Made by a program: the position numbers and the translations under genes. From Synechococcus sp. WH 8016 (GTDB lineage: Bacteria; Cyanobacteriota; Cyanobacteriia; PCC-6307; Cyanobiaceae), in the NCBI RefSeq assembly GCF_000230675.1, contig NZ_AGIK01000004.1, positions 219,849 through 283,848 of the forward strand: 64,000 nucleotides of DNA. Direction: 5' to 3'. Positions 38,041-47,073 of this stretch are shown here, piece by piece; the first letter of the stretch is position 1; each line of letters opens with the position of its first letter. The notes beneath the pieces were generated by a model, which saw only the letters and a program-made list of their open reading frames with translations, was not told the DNA's origin and ran no database searches.

Positions 38041-39438
38041 ATGGCCGGGGACGCCAAAACAGGCAACAGCCTCTCGGAACGGCCCACCGTGGCCTTCGCC
38101 CATCTGGGCTGCGAGAAAAATCGCGTGGATACAGAGCACATGCTCGGACTTCTGGCTGAGGCCGGCTATGGGGTGAGCAGCGATGAAAACGACGCCAACC
38201 TAGTGGTGGTGAATACCTGCAGCTTCATTCAAGACGCCCGCGAAGAGTCCGTACGAACCCTTGTGGGACTTGCAGAGCAAGGCAAGGAGCTGATCATTGC
38301 AGGATGCTTGGCCCAGCATTTTCAGGATGAGCTTCTGGAGTCGATACCAGAGGCAAAAGCGATCGTGGGCACCGGTGATTATCAGCACATTGTGGAGGTG
38401 CTGCAGCAGGTAGAAGCCGGTGAGCGGGTGAACCGCGTCAGTGAGACGCCAACCTTTGTGGCCGATGAAAATCTGCCCCGGTATCGCACCACAGGGGAAG
38501 CGGTTGCCTACTTAAAAGTTGCTGAAGGCTGCGACTACCGCTGCGCATTTTGCATCATTCCCCATCTGCGCGGAAATCAACGCTCAAGACCGATCGAATC
38601 GATCGTGGCTGAAGCCCATCAGCTGGCAGCACAAGGGGTTCAAGAACTGATCCTGATCAGTCAGATCACCACCAATTACGGCTTGGACCTCTATGGCAAG
38701 CCGCGCCTTGCCGACCTTCTCAAGGCACTCGGCGACGTGGAAATCCCCTGGATTCGCGTCCACTACGCCTATCCCACGGGCCTCACCCCTGAGGTTCTTG
38801 CGGCCTATCGAGATGTTCCCAATGTGCTGCCCTATCTCGATTTACCGCTTCAGCACAGCCATCCTGAGGTGTTGAGAGCGATGAATCGCCCTTGGCAAGC
38901 CGATGTCAATGAACGATTGCTGGAACAGATTCGTGAACAACTCCCTGAGGCCATTCTTCGCACCACATTGATTGTGGGATTTCCCGGCGAAACAGAGGAA
39001 CAATTCGAACATTTGGCCGGATTTTTAGAACGTCAACGCTTTGATCACGTTGGCATCTTCACCTTCTCGCCAGAAGACGGCACGGCGGCTGCAACCCTCC
39101 CAAATTCAGTCCCTGAGGAGATTGCCATCGCGCGCAAGGACAAGTTAATGACCTTGCAACAGCCCATTTCCGCTGCTCGCAATGCCTCTTGGATTGGCAA
39201 AACCGTGGATGTTTTAGTGGAGCAACACAATCCCTCCACCGGGGAAATGATTGGCCGATGTTCCCGCTTCGCGCCGGAAGTGGACGGAGAAGTGCTGGTG
39301 CAGCCAGGGGATAACGGACTGCAAGTCCATCCCGGAACCATGGTGCCGGTTCAGATCACAGGCGCAGACATCTACGACCTCACCGGCCGAGTGGTCGGTG
39401 CTGCTCACATGGTCGCCGCAGCTCGCGGTGCGACGTGA
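38041..39438 (+). CDS. rimO: Ribosomal protein S12 methylthiotransferase RimO
   Basis: A 465-residue radical SAM enzyme that adds a methylthio group to an Asp of ribosomal protein S12. N-terminal UPF0004 domain: [31 protein letters not shown] and AGCLAQ hold the three Cys of the auxiliary cluster. Radical SAM domain: [18 protein letters not shown]-terminal TRAM domain from about residue 390 ([12 protein letters not shown]). The RimO-specific FI-DAREES and [17 protein letters not shown] segments separate it from MiaB. ATG 38041 is preferred over TTG 38026. Confidence 0.94.
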   Translation: MAGDAKTGNSLSERPTVAFAHLGCEKNRVDTEHMLGLLAEAGYGVSSDENDANLVVVNTCSFIQDAREESVRTLVGLAEQGKELIIAGCLAQHFQDELLESIPEAKAIVGTGDYQHIVEVLQQVEAGERVNRVSETPTFVADENLPRYRTTGEAVAYLKVAEGCDYRCAFCIIPHLRGNQRSRPIESIVAEAHQLAAQGVQELILISQITTNYGLDLYGKPRLADLLKALGDVEIPWIRVHYAYPTGLTPEVLAAYRDVPNVLPYLDLPLQHSHPEVLRAMNRPWQADVNERLLEQIREQLPEAILRTTLIVGFPGETEEQFEHLAGFLERQRFDHVGIFTFSPEDGTAAATLPNSVPEEIAIARKDKLMTLQQPISAARNASWIGKTVDVLVEQHNPSTGEMIGRCSRFAPEVDGEVLVQPGDNGLQVHPGTMVPVQITGADIYDLTGRVVGAAHMVAAARGAT

Positions 39439-40664
39439 ACAGAAGCCCCAGCTGGCATGAACGGCAACGCACAATTTTTCTCATTGCCTCAGGGTTAAGC
39501 ACAGCTGGTTCTTTCGCAGGTCTCACCGCCAAAGGTTGGATCTTGATGAGCGGCACCGACAACGCCATGTTGCTCGCCCTGCATTTTGCAGCTCTCTCAC
39601 TCCCGACCCTGATCGTGAGTGGAGCCGCGGGTGTTCGCACCGATCGAATCGGCTGCGAGCAGGTGCTCATTCAGGCGCAATGGGCGCTCCTCGGAGCAGG
39701 GCTCCTTGGGGCCCTATCGATTCCTCTTTTGGAGGGAACAGCCCAGGTTGCTGTGCTGCTCGCCAGCACCCTGCTCATGGGGATTGCCAGTGCCTACGAA
39801 CTCACTGCCCGCAATAAATACTGCGCCTTGCTGGTGGAGGACCCACGCACATTGGCGCCGTACCTCACCAGTTTTTCGGTGGTTTTCAATGTTGGGAAAT
39901 TAGTCGGACCTCCGATCGGGGGGTGGCTTGTGGCTTTGACAGGACCAGCCACAGCCCTCAGCCTCGATGCCCTCACCTATTTATTACCCATTGCCAGCGT
40001 GATCTGGCTGCTGAAGCCAAACCGATCGATTGAACAACTCAGCAGCACGACAAGCTCCACCACCTTGAAGGCTGCCTGGAAAGAATGCGGACCCGTTTTA
40101 CGGCACGTGCTCAAGTTCACAGGCTTGATCTGCATCGTGGGGTTCTTTCACCCAGGCCTGGCACCCCTGATTGCCGCCGACACCCTCGGGCCAAGCCCTC
40201 AAGACCTTGGTTTATTCACAAGTGTGCTGGCCGCAGGAAGCATCACCGGTGGGATCGTCTTGCAACGCAACAGCCACAAATTCAGCAGCCGTCCCGGCCT
40301 CACGCTCGGTTGTTTCGCCTTGATCACGGCGATCGCTCAACTTGGAATGGCCAGCAGCAAATTTGTTCCCATCGTGCTGTTGATGGTTTGGCTGATTGGC
40401 GCTGGAACCGCTGGACTTCTCAGTAGCGCCAATTTGATCACCCAGGTTGGCTCAAAGCAGGTGCTCAGAGGACGAATGGCCGGATTAAGCCAAATCGCTT
40501 TTTTGGGTGGTGGAGGGTTAAGTGGCCTGATCGCAGCTCAGCTCACAGTCAGTCTTGGACTGCAAGCAACATTCGCGATTGCAGGAGGAATTGGCCTGAT
40601 TCTCTCCTTAGGTGAGATCTGGCGTCGAGGTGGAATGCCGATGAACGAAATCAAATCAGCTTGA
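39435..40664 (+). CDS. Major facilitator superfamily permease
   Basis: A 409-residue membrane protein with about 11-12 hydrophobic spans. It resembles the MFS_3/enterobactin-exporter type: [26 protein letters not shown] carries a motif-A-like loop between spans 2 and 3, and a central polar loop ([17 protein letters not shown]) separates the halves. Substrate unknown. GTG 39435 overlaps the rimO stop (GTGA), so translation is coupled to rimO. Its last 14 nt overlap the convergent petL gene. Confidence 0.85.
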   Translation: MNRSPSWHERQRTIFLIASGLSTAGSFAGLTAKGWILMSGTDNAMLLALHFAALSLPTLIVSGAAGVRTDRIGCEQVLIQAQWALLGAGLLGALSIPLLEGTAQVAVLLASTLLMGIASAYELTARNKYCALLVEDPRTLAPYLTSFSVVFNVGKLVGPPIGGWLVALTGPATALSLDALTYLLPIASVIWLLKPNRSIEQLSSTTSSTTLKAAWKECGPVLRHVLKFTGLICIVGFFHPGLAPLIAADTLGPSPQDLGLFTSVLAAGSITGGIVLQRNSHKFSSRPGLTLGCFALITAIAQLGMASSKFVPIVLLMVWLIGAGTAGLLSSANLITQVGSKQVLRGRMAGLSQIAFLGGGGLSGLIAAQLTVSLGLQATFAIAGGIGLILSLGEIWRRGGMPMNEIKSA

Positions 40665-40743
40665 TGCCGCGCAGAATCGTGCTGAGAACAAATGCTGCCA
40701 CCAAACCGGCAGCCACAAGACCCAAATAGATAGCGACGCCCAT
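40651..40743 (-). CDS. petL: Cytochrome b6f subunit PetL-like peptide
   Basis: A 30-residue single-span peptide (MGVAIYLGLVAAGLVAAF then [12 protein letters not shown]). Size, the YLGLVAAG start of the helix and the basic end finishing IKLI match cyanobacterial PetL, a small peripheral subunit that stabilises the b6f dimer; Thermosynechococcus PetL also ends in IKLI. It has a 156-bp divergent upstream region shared with the radical SAM gene. The 3' end lies inside the MFS gene. Confidence 0.65.
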   Translation of the reverse strand: MGVAIYLGLVAAGLVAAFVLSTILRGIKLI

Positions 40744-40899
40744 AACAGACACAGATTGCAGCAACCATTAGATCAGAAACCTTGCCGAGATGCTTGCAAA
40801 CACGCTTAAGCTTGTACGCATCGAAATCTACGGATTAATAACCGGTCTGCATTGAGGGTTGGCCGGCTTCCCAGAACGCTTAGCTCTCCCGATACCACC

Positions 40900-42474
40900 A
40901 TGCGCACCCTTTTCGTCTATCCCCAATTCCCCAAGACGTTCTGGAGTTACGAAAAAATTCTGGAACTGGTCAACCGAAAGGTGTTGCTACCGCCTTTAGG
41001 CCTCGTCACGGTTGCAGCCCTCCTTCCCCAGGAATGGGAGATGAAGTTGGTGGATCGCAACGTGCGCGAAGTGACCTCTGCCGAATGGGATTGGGCCGAG
41101 CTGGTGGTGATCTCGGGAATGATCGTCCAGAAGGACGACATGCAACAACAGATCAACGAAGCAAGGAGTCGTGGGATTCCAGTAGCGGTTGGAGGCCCCT
41201 ACGCCAGCTCCACCCCTGATGCGCCTGAAATTGCGGACGCTGATTTCAAAATCTTGGATGAGGGGGAAATCACCCTGCCCCTGTTTATCGAAGCCATTCA
41301 GAGGGGAGATCGCAGCGGTCGGTTCAGCGCAGAAGGAGAAAAGCCTGATGTGACCTCCACCCCAATCCCCCGCTTTGACCTGCTGCAGCTCGAGGCCTAT
41401 GACTCCATGAGCGTCCAGTTCTCGCGGGGCTGTCCATTCAATTGCGAATTTTGCGACATCATCGTTCTCTACGGACGCAAACCACGCACCAAAACACCTG
41501 AGCAGTTGGTTGCTGAATTGCAATCGCTTTATGACCTTGGATGGAGGCGTTCGATCTTCCTGGTCGATGACAATTTTATCGGCAACAAGCGCAACGCGAA
41601 GCTTTTGCTGCCGCAAATCAAAGCCTGGCAAGAAGACCGTGGCTACCCGTTCAGTTTTGCAACTGAAGCATCCGTCGATCTAGCCGATGACGACGAAATG
41701 ATGCGAATGATGCACGAAGCTCGTTTTGAAAGCGTGTTCCTTGGCATTGAAACTCCTGATGAAGCCAGCCTAGAAACCGCGAGAAAAGTTCAAAACACTC
41801 GCAATCCACTCGATGCCGCTGTTGACCGCATTACGGCCAATGGCATTCGGGTGATGGCTGGATTCATCATTGGTTTCGATGGAGAAAAAGATGGTGCTGG
41901 CTTACGGATCGTTGATTTCGTAACCCGTACAGGAATTCCTGCAGCCATGATGGGAATGCTGCAAGCCCTTCCCAACACAGCCCTATGGCATCGTCTTGAA
42001 AAAGAAGGTCGCTTGATTCAAGACGAATCGGCAGCCAAGGGTGTTAACCAAACGAATTTGCTTAATTTCAAACCAACCCGACCCATTCGTGACATTGCCA
42101 ACGAATATGTCGAAGCATTTTGCACGCTTTACGAACCCAATGCCTACATGGATCGGGTTTATTCCTACTACTTAAAAATGGGAGCGCCACGCTGGAAAGG
42201 AACCAGCAAGTTGCCTACCTGGACTGATATCAAAGCACTATCGATTGTGATCTGGCGTCAAGGCCTAAAACGCGATACTCGCGGGCGCTTTTGGCGCTAT
42301 CTGTTTGGAATGGCTCGCCAGAATCCAGCCATGCTTGAGCAGTTCATCGTTGTCCTTGCGCACAACGAACATTTCATGGAGTACAGAGCGATTGTGCAAC
42401 AGGAAATCCGTGAGCAGCTGGAATCATTGCCACCAGAAGAACCCAGCAACTCTCGCGAACTTCAGCCTGTTTGA
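40900..42474 (+). CDS. B12-binding radical SAM protein with DUF4070 C-terminus
   Basis: A 524-residue enzyme. The N-terminal cobalamin-binding-like domain spans residues 1-140 (MRTLFVYPQFPKTFWSYEK and VAVGGPYASSTPDAPE; the canonical DxHxxG is not evident). The radical SAM domain follows from ~175 with RGCPFNCEFCDI, and a DUF4070-type region runs from about residue 370. The start and the domain order resemble HpnP, the hopanoid C-2 methylase, and its relatives. Whether this cell makes 2-methylhopanoids cannot be told from here. ATG 40900 is used; the open frame runs to 40852. Confidence 0.8.
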   Translation: MRTLFVYPQFPKTFWSYEKILELVNRKVLLPPLGLVTVAALLPQEWEMKLVDRNVREVTSAEWDWAELVVISGMIVQKDDMQQQINEARSRGIPVAVGGPYASSTPDAPEIADADFKILDEGEITLPLFIEAIQRGDRSGRFSAEGEKPDVTSTPIPRFDLLQLEAYDSMSVQFSRGCPFNCEFCDIIVLYGRKPRTKTPEQLVAELQSLYDLGWRRSIFLVDDNFIGNKRNAKLLLPQIKAWQEDRGYPFSFATEASVDLADDDEMMRMMHEARFESVFLGIETPDEASLETARKVQNTRNPLDAAVDRITANGIRVMAGFIIGFDGEKDGAGLRIVDFVTRTGIPAAMMGMLQALPNTALWHRLEKEGRLIQDESAAKGVNQTNLLNFKPTRPIRDIANEYVEAFCTLYEPNAYMDRVYSYYLKMGAPRWKGTSKLPTWTDIKALSIVIWRQGLKRDTRGRFWRYLFGMARQNPAMLEQFIVVLAHNEHFMEYRAIVQQEIREQLESLPPEEPSNSRELQPV

Positions 42475-42478
42475 GGGT

Positions 42479-42877
42479 TTAATCCTGAACGTAAGGACTT
42501 CCTTCGCGCAAACACTGTTCTGCCTTCTGAAGTTCCCGACCCAAATACAGCGCATGATCCAAACGGCTTAGGGGATGGTCTCCGTCCCCTTCGCACAAGG
42601 CAATCCCCAATTCTTTTGCCGTACGCCCACGCAACACGGCCGTGGGCGTTCTAGGACCACCCTTCCGGCAAGCAATCACTTCCCCGGAATCTGGATCTCG
42701 TGCAAGGCCTTGCTCATCAATCGTGTTGCCGTAGTGCTCAACAACCAATTCAGCGGCAGCAACATCCACGCGAATCAAGAAATAACCCAACGGATCTAAG
42801 GCTATAAATCGCTGCGACAACTGATCATCCAGCTGAGCACAGGCGTTGAGGTCTATGGCACTGTTGGTCTGGTTCAA
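42479..42877 (-). CDS. DUF4346 family protein
   Basis: A 132-residue soluble protein with the DUF4346 signature: DPLGYFLIRVD, LVVEHYGNTIDEQG, RGRTAKELGIALCE, LDHALYLGRELQKAEQCL and the closing YVQD. In other cyanobacteria this domain also occurs at the C-terminus of a dihydropteroate-synthase-related protein, which hints at a pterin or folate link. Its stop is 4 nt from the stop of the convergent radical SAM gene. Confidence 0.85.
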   Translation of the reverse strand: MNQTNSAIDLNACAQLDDQLSQRFIALDPLGYFLIRVDVAAAELVVEHYGNTIDEQGLARDPDSGEVIACRKGGPRTPTAVLRGRTAKELGIALCEGDGDHPLSRLDHALYLGRELQKAEQCLREGSPYVQD

Positions 42878-42901
42878 TCTGGCTGCAAGGCTCTTCTCAA
42901 C

Positions 42902-44083
42902 TTACAGAGCAAGGGATGGCGTCTCTTTTCGAAAAGGGAGCTCCGCATTGATTGCCTCAATCTCCTCGAGCATCAGTGGATTGACCTTGCCGAGCCAGCC
43001 ACGAATCAATCCTTCCATCTGGGGCTCATACCAGCGATGGAGGCTGGTATGAGGTCGAGCCACAAACCCACGCCGACGCTTGTGGCTTCCCCCTGCTCCT
43101 GGATCAAAACTCTTCAGTCCCTGCTTCAAAGCCCACTCAATCGGGGCGTAATAGCAAACCTCAAAATGCAAACAATCAATCTCTTCGTGGCTCCCCCAGT
43201 ACCGGCCCCAGAGCGATGCATCGTCATGCACGCAAAGTGACATCGCCACTGGCTCATGGGGGTTGCCACGATGCGCACTAAAGAGAACAATCCGCTCACG
43301 CAATGCATTCGTAGACAAGGCATCGAAAAACGATGCTTCGAGATACTTGCTACCCCACATCCCCCAACGAGCACAGTGCTGTTCATAAAATTGATGCATG
43401 CATTGCATCAATGAAGGATCGAGATCCTCACCACACAGGGGGGTGATCTCAATGCCTGCTGCACGAACCGCCTTCCGCTCTCGTTTGATATTACGGCGCT
43501 GATTGGCATTAAATCCTGCCAAATAGTCGTCAAAATTGGCCTGCCCATCTGATGTCCAGAGACTCTGCTGATTCAACCAAGCAGCGCAACCTGCAGCTTC
43601 TGCCAAAGGACGCCAGAGCGGATCAACGTAGAGAAAATTACAACTGAGGATGCCATTATTACGAGCAAAGGTGTCAATCAATTCCAGCATGAGTTGGGTC
43701 AATGCCGCAGAATCTTCATCTGCAGCGATATGGAAGCGATAGCCCTGTACCGGGCTGACGGGGCTCATCCCAATCAACTTTGGGTAATAACGAAGACCAA
43801 GGTCGCCAGCGAGCCGAGCGAACGCTTGATCAAACACAAACTCCCCGTAACTGTGACCCTTGAGATACAGCGGAGCGACCGCACAAAGATGCTCCTCTCC
43901 GCGCCACAGGGATAGGTGCAGTGGCTGCCATCCCTGATCGGGCGCCACGCTCCCAGAATCTTCAAGGGCCGCCAGCCAATTCCAGCGATAGAAGGGACTG
44001 ACCTCAGGACCAAGCAGCTGTTCCCACTGCTGTTCGGGTATCTCCCGAATCGAGCGATGCCAACAAGCCTTCAGGGATGCCAT
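42902..44083 (-). CDS. FemAB-like N-acyltransferase (DUF482/GNAT fold)
   Basis: A 393-residue protein related to FemAB/peptidoglycan branching transferases, with two GNAT-like halves. Visible blocks: SPFYRWNWLAALEDSG, FDQAFARLAGDLGLRYYPKL, GFNANQRRNIKRERKAV and LHFEVCYYAPIEWALKQGLKSFDPGAGGSHKRRRGF. Members are common in proteobacteria and cyanobacteria; an amino-acyl or acyl transfer role is inferred. ATG 44083 is taken because the longer frame (to 44215) is Ser/Cys-rich and would overlap the divergent gene. Confidence 0.8.
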   Translation of the reverse strand: MASLKACWHRSIREIPEQQWEQLLGPEVSPFYRWNWLAALEDSGSVAPDQGWQPLHLSLWRGEEHLCAVAPLYLKGHSYGEFVFDQAFARLAGDLGLRYYPKLIGMSPVSPVQGYRFHIAADEDSAALTQLMLELIDTFARNNGILSCNFLYVDPLWRPLAEAAGCAAWLNQQSLWTSDGQANFDDYLAGFNANQRRNIKRERKAVRAAGIEITPLCGEDLDPSLMQCMHQFYEQHCARWGMWGSKYLEASFFDALSTNALRERIVLFSAHRGNPHEPVAMSLCVHDDASLWGRYWGSHEEIDCLHFEVCYYAPIEWALKQGLKSFDPGAGGSHKRRRGFVARPHTSLHRWYEPQMEGLIRGWLGKVNPLMLEEIEAINAELPFRKETPSLAL

Positions 44084-44174
44084 GACCGGCGAAGACAGCG
44101 GCGAAGAAGAAGACCCTAACCAGTGAGAGCCAATGGAGTCACACTGAACGCAAGCCAGTTTTTGCCAACCTGCC

Positions 44175-44618
44175 GTGAACCGTTCGACGCCAGGAAAACA
44201 GCAGGTGGTGTTCACGCTGTTGGCGCTCAGCTTGATGCTGAGCGAAAGTGCCGTCCAAGCAGGGCTACTGCAGCCATTGCTGCAAATGATGCGTCCAAAA
44301 CTTGAGAGCCAGCTTGCTGATCAATGTCAGCAACTCGCGAAACAAGCCCTTAAAGAGGCTGAACTCGACCTTGAACCATTCAGCCGCATGGGAGAGCAGT
44401 CGTGTCAGGCGCTAGCCAAGCCCGTCAGTGAATGCCTGATCCGTGAAACCAGTCGCGCTGGCAGAGAGTTGGGTGTGATCAGCGAACTCTTGTCAGGGCG
44501 CATTGGAGATGACGCCGAAGTGGTGATCAAACGCTGCCTGGCGTCGCTGCTGGGACTCCAGGCAACCGACCTAGAGAAGGTCCCGCTCAGCGAGCTTTTT
44601 CAGCGGCTGCGTCCATAA
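44175..44618 (+). CDS. Exported hypothetical protein
   Basis: A 147-residue protein from GTG 44175. Residues 1-29 are a signal peptide (KQQVVFTLLALSLML core, VQA cleavage). The mature part is helical with four cysteines (CQQL, SCQAL, ECLIR, RCLAS) at spacing that allows two disulfides. I do not recognise the family. Its 3' end overlaps the convergent RibD-like gene by 19 nt. Confidence 0.6.
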   Translation: MNRSTPGKQQVVFTLLALSLMLSESAVQAGLLQPLLQMMRPKLESQLADQCQQLAKQALKEAELDLEPFSRMGEQSCQALAKPVSECLIRETSRAGRELGVISELLSGRIGDDAEVVIKRCLASLLGLQATDLEKVPLSELFQRLRP

Positions 44619-45256
44619 CGAACCAACAGCTCATTTCCGCTCAGTCGATCGGCCGATAACAGCGTCCAAGCATCGGGCTGCGATAAAGCCAATGGCATGC
44701 TGCATCCTTCAGACGGAATCCAGCTGAACCGACCTCCCAGCAGGCATGGGCTCAGAGTCAGCTGCAGCTCATCCACTTGATCGGCTTCCAGAAGGGATGC
44801 GCAGAGGCCCGCTCCTCCAAGAAGAACGAGGCGATGAAAGCCCAATGCCGCAAGCTCCACCAGGGTGGTCTCCCAGGATGGTTGCAAGCGATGAATGGCG
44901 GAGAAACCATCCACGGAGATCCGCTCTGGGGTCAAGAGCTGACGCTCAAGCGCTTGTTGAAAAAACGGCCACTCCAGACCAAAGTCTGGACGGCGACTCA
45001 CCACCAGCGCCGTTGGCTGTAACGGCCTGCCCTCTTGCTTGCGCTGCGCCAGAAGCTGTGGTTCATGAATCAAACAGGTGCAGCGATGGGCCCGCAGCGT
45101 TCCTGCACCGATCAGAACCGCATCGGCCCAAGCCAAAGCCTGTTCAAGGACGTGCCGATCGCCAGCACCGCCGAGCTGAGCAGCCCCTCCAGACGCAGGA
45201 GCAAGCCGCCCATCCAAACTGACGGCTAGCACCAGACGAACCGATGGTCGCTGCAC
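44600..45256 (-). CDS. RibD C-terminal-like (dihydrofolate-reductase fold) reductase
   Basis: A 218-residue protein with the reductase half of RibD but no deaminase half. RLVLAVSLDGRLAP begins the fold, LIGAGTLRAHRC holds the substrate loop and LGGAGLCASLL the NADPH loop. Stand-alone versions reduce the pyrimidine intermediate of riboflavin synthesis or related substrates. It ends inside the neighbouring exported protein gene and lies 12 nt after the PTPS-like gene on the same strand, so an operon with pterin chemistry is plausible. Confidence 0.8.
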   Translation of the reverse strand: MQRPSVRLVLAVSLDGRLAPASGGAAQLGGAGDRHVLEQALAWADAVLIGAGTLRAHRCTCLIHEPQLLAQRKQEGRPLQPTALVVSRRPDFGLEWPFFQQALERQLLTPERISVDGFSAIHRLQPSWETTLVELAALGFHRLVLLGGAGLCASLLEADQVDELQLTLSPCLLGGRFSWIPSEGCSMPLALSQPDAWTLLSADRLSGNELLVRYGRSR

Positions 45257-45268
45257 GTGGAAACAGCC

Positions 45269-46189
45269 TCAGCCGTTAACGGCAGAGTGCATCGCTTCGG
45301 GCATCGCATTGAGCGCAGGAGCTTCGGCGTACACCTCTGCAGCGTTGTTGGGGCTTTCCTGAAGTCGCACCTTGTGCAACTGAGCGCCAATGGCGCGAAC
45401 GGGGGTGCTCAGTCGATCAACGATATGCAGGGCAATGTTTTCAGCCGTCGGAACACAATCGGCGAAATGGGCGACGTCCTTGTTGAGGAAGGTGTGATCG
45501 AAAGGCTCCACAACGAGGTCACTGACGAGACGTTGAAGCGCCGCTAGGTCGCAGACCATCCCCGTGCGGGGGTCGATGCTTCCGCGCACCGTGACATCCA
45601 CCAAGTAGTTGTGGCCGTGGCCATGGGGACGGGCACATTTGCCGTAAATCTGTTCGTTCTCCTCTTGGCTCAACTCTGGTCTTGCCAGACGGTGCGCAGC
45701 AGCGAAATGAGTGCGGATGGTGAGATAGGCGTCCATGGTTTGTCCGAGATAGTCGGCCCACAGGCCTGATGATTCATAAAGGCGCAGCGCCACGAGCGGC
45801 AGCTGATTGGCCAACCGAGACCAGATGATCCGAACCAAAGCTTCGGTGGTTGGCAGGCAACCCTCCGGATTGGTCACATCGAATTCTGGCCAAGCCTCAT
45901 TGAGGAAGCGAAAATCGAGTTGTTCGGTGACTTCCGAACGAATCGCATGCTTCACATCAGAGAGGTTCAGCACCATGCCATTGGCGTCAAGGCCACCGGC
46001 CATGGACACAATGAGTTCGTAATTGTGTCCATGGCCAGGGGCGATCGCACAGGATCCAAAACGGGCTGCGTTGTCGTCAGCACTTAATTCCGGCAACCAA
46101 TAACGGTGGCTGGAGCTAAAACAGGCTCGGCGGGTGATGACACAGCCACGACCTTGGCCGTGCGGTGCCGTCGTGATGGCATCAGTCAT
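45269..46189 (-). CDS. Tandem-domain 6-pyruvoyl-tetrahydropterin synthase / QueD homologue
   Basis: A 306-residue protein made of two PTPS domains, where the usual enzyme has one of ~130 residues. Zinc ligands appear twice: H28, H53, H55 in the first half and H166, H191, H193 in the second. The catalytic Cys is present in both (C47, C185), as is the pterin-anchoring Glu (E139 in RLYES, E278 in RLQES). The partner His of the catalytic triad is kept only in the second half (D231-H232, FDHTFLN); the first reads LDFRFLN. So one half may be structural or act on a different substrate. It could serve queuosine or cyanopterin synthesis. Confidence 0.88.
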   Translation of the reverse strand: MTDAITTAPHGQGRGCVITRRACFSSSHRYWLPELSADDNAARFGSCAIAPGHGHNYELIVSMAGGLDANGMVLNLSDVKHAIRSEVTEQLDFRFLNEAWPEFDVTNPEGCLPTTEALVRIIWSRLANQLPLVALRLYESSGLWADYLGQTMDAYLTIRTHFAAAHRLARPELSQEENEQIYGKCARPHGHGHNYLVDVTVRGSIDPRTGMVCDLAALQRLVSDLVVEPFDHTFLNKDVAHFADCVPTAENIALHIVDRLSTPVRAIGAQLHKVRLQESPNNAAEVYAEAPALNAMPEAMHSAVNG

Positions 46190-46241
46190 GACGTGGTCTG
46201 ACCAGCGATCATCCTAGTGAGTTCTCCCACCTGCCGAACCG

Positions 46242-46856
46242 ATGGCTGACGGCGCGACCACGACACCCCATCCTTTGAAAGCCCGTTTGGGCGGCCGGAA
46301 CCTGTACCTGATCGGAATGATGGGGAGTGGGAAAAGCAGCACGGGGCGCCCCCTAGCCCAACGCCTGGGCTACGGCTTCGTTGACGCCGACGGCGTCGTG
46401 GAAGCGCTGGCTGGCCGCCCGATCCCCCAAATCTTTGAGACAGAGGGAGAGCCAGGCTTCCGAGCACTCGAAAGTCAGGTCCTGCAAGCCATTGGCGAAC
46501 GCCATTCGCTCGTGGTTGCGACCGGTGGTGGTGTGATCACGCAGCCAGAAAACTGGGGCGTTCTGCATCAAGGGATCGTGATCTGGCTTGCCCCTGGACG
46601 GGACCAACTCCTGGCGCGTCTCCTCGCAGACCCAGGAGCCAGGCCTCTGCTTCAAGATCAAAATCCTGAAGCGGCTTTAGACGCGCTCCTGGAAGCTCGT
46701 ACCCCTCTTTACGCCGAGGCCGATCTTCGGATCACGGTGGGCGACGAGACGGTCAACGCTGTGACAGATCGAATCCTTGAGGCCATCCCTGGCATTCTCA
46801 AACCCCATGAGCTCATGTTCCAGGCTCCAGGCGCACGGCAAACCACTGAAGATTGA
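46242..46856 (+). CDS. aroK: Shikimate kinase
   Basis: A 204-residue P-loop kinase that makes shikimate-3-phosphate for aromatic amino acids, quinones and tocopherol. Walker A is [11 protein letters not shown] (residues 26-36), the Mg/shikimate site DADG follows the second strand, ATGGGVI is the shikimate-binding glycine block, and the lid Arg lies in ARPLL. It has a ~22-residue N-terminal extension. It diverges from the PTPS-like gene across 52 bp and overlaps the convergent CRR7-like gene by 44 nt. Confidence 0.94.
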   Translation: MADGATTTPHPLKARLGGRNLYLIGMMGSGKSSTGRPLAQRLGYGFVDADGVVEALAGRPIPQIFETEGEPGFRALESQVLQAIGERHSLVVATGGGVITQPENWGVLHQGIVIWLAPGRDQLLARLLADPGARPLLQDQNPEAALDALLEARTPLYAEADLRITVGDETVNAVTDRILEAIPGILKPHELMFQAPGARQTTED

Positions 46857-47073
46857 ACCCTGGAGCTAGCTCGAGATCGCAGGCTGTGTCCAAGAGCCTT
46901 TCTGCGGCGGCAGATGACGATCCAAACGCACGCAAATCACTGGGTAGCACTGACATGTTGTCCAGCTGATCCGTCAGCCATGTCAGGGTGTCGTCGGAAC
47001 TGAGCAGTCGTTCTGGCTTGCCCGGCTCAAGCACCACATAGTGATCACAAGCACGGATGAGGGGATCGGACAT
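46813..47073 (-). CDS. CRR7-like protein
   Basis: An 86-residue protein. The N-terminal half ([31 protein letters not shown]) resembles the CRR7 family (YVLLEPgq-E-fLs-eEl pattern), known in plants as a factor needed for chloroplast NDH and present in cyanobacteria with no settled role. ATG 47073 is preferred because the longer frame (to 47151) is out of character. That ATG shares CATG with the start of the divergent gene at 47072. The stop lies within aroK. Confidence 0.6.
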   Translation of the reverse strand: MSDPLIRACDHYVVLEPGKPERLLSSDDTLTWLTDQLDNMSVLPSDLRAFGSSSAAAERLLDTACDLELAPGFNLQWFAVRLEPGT

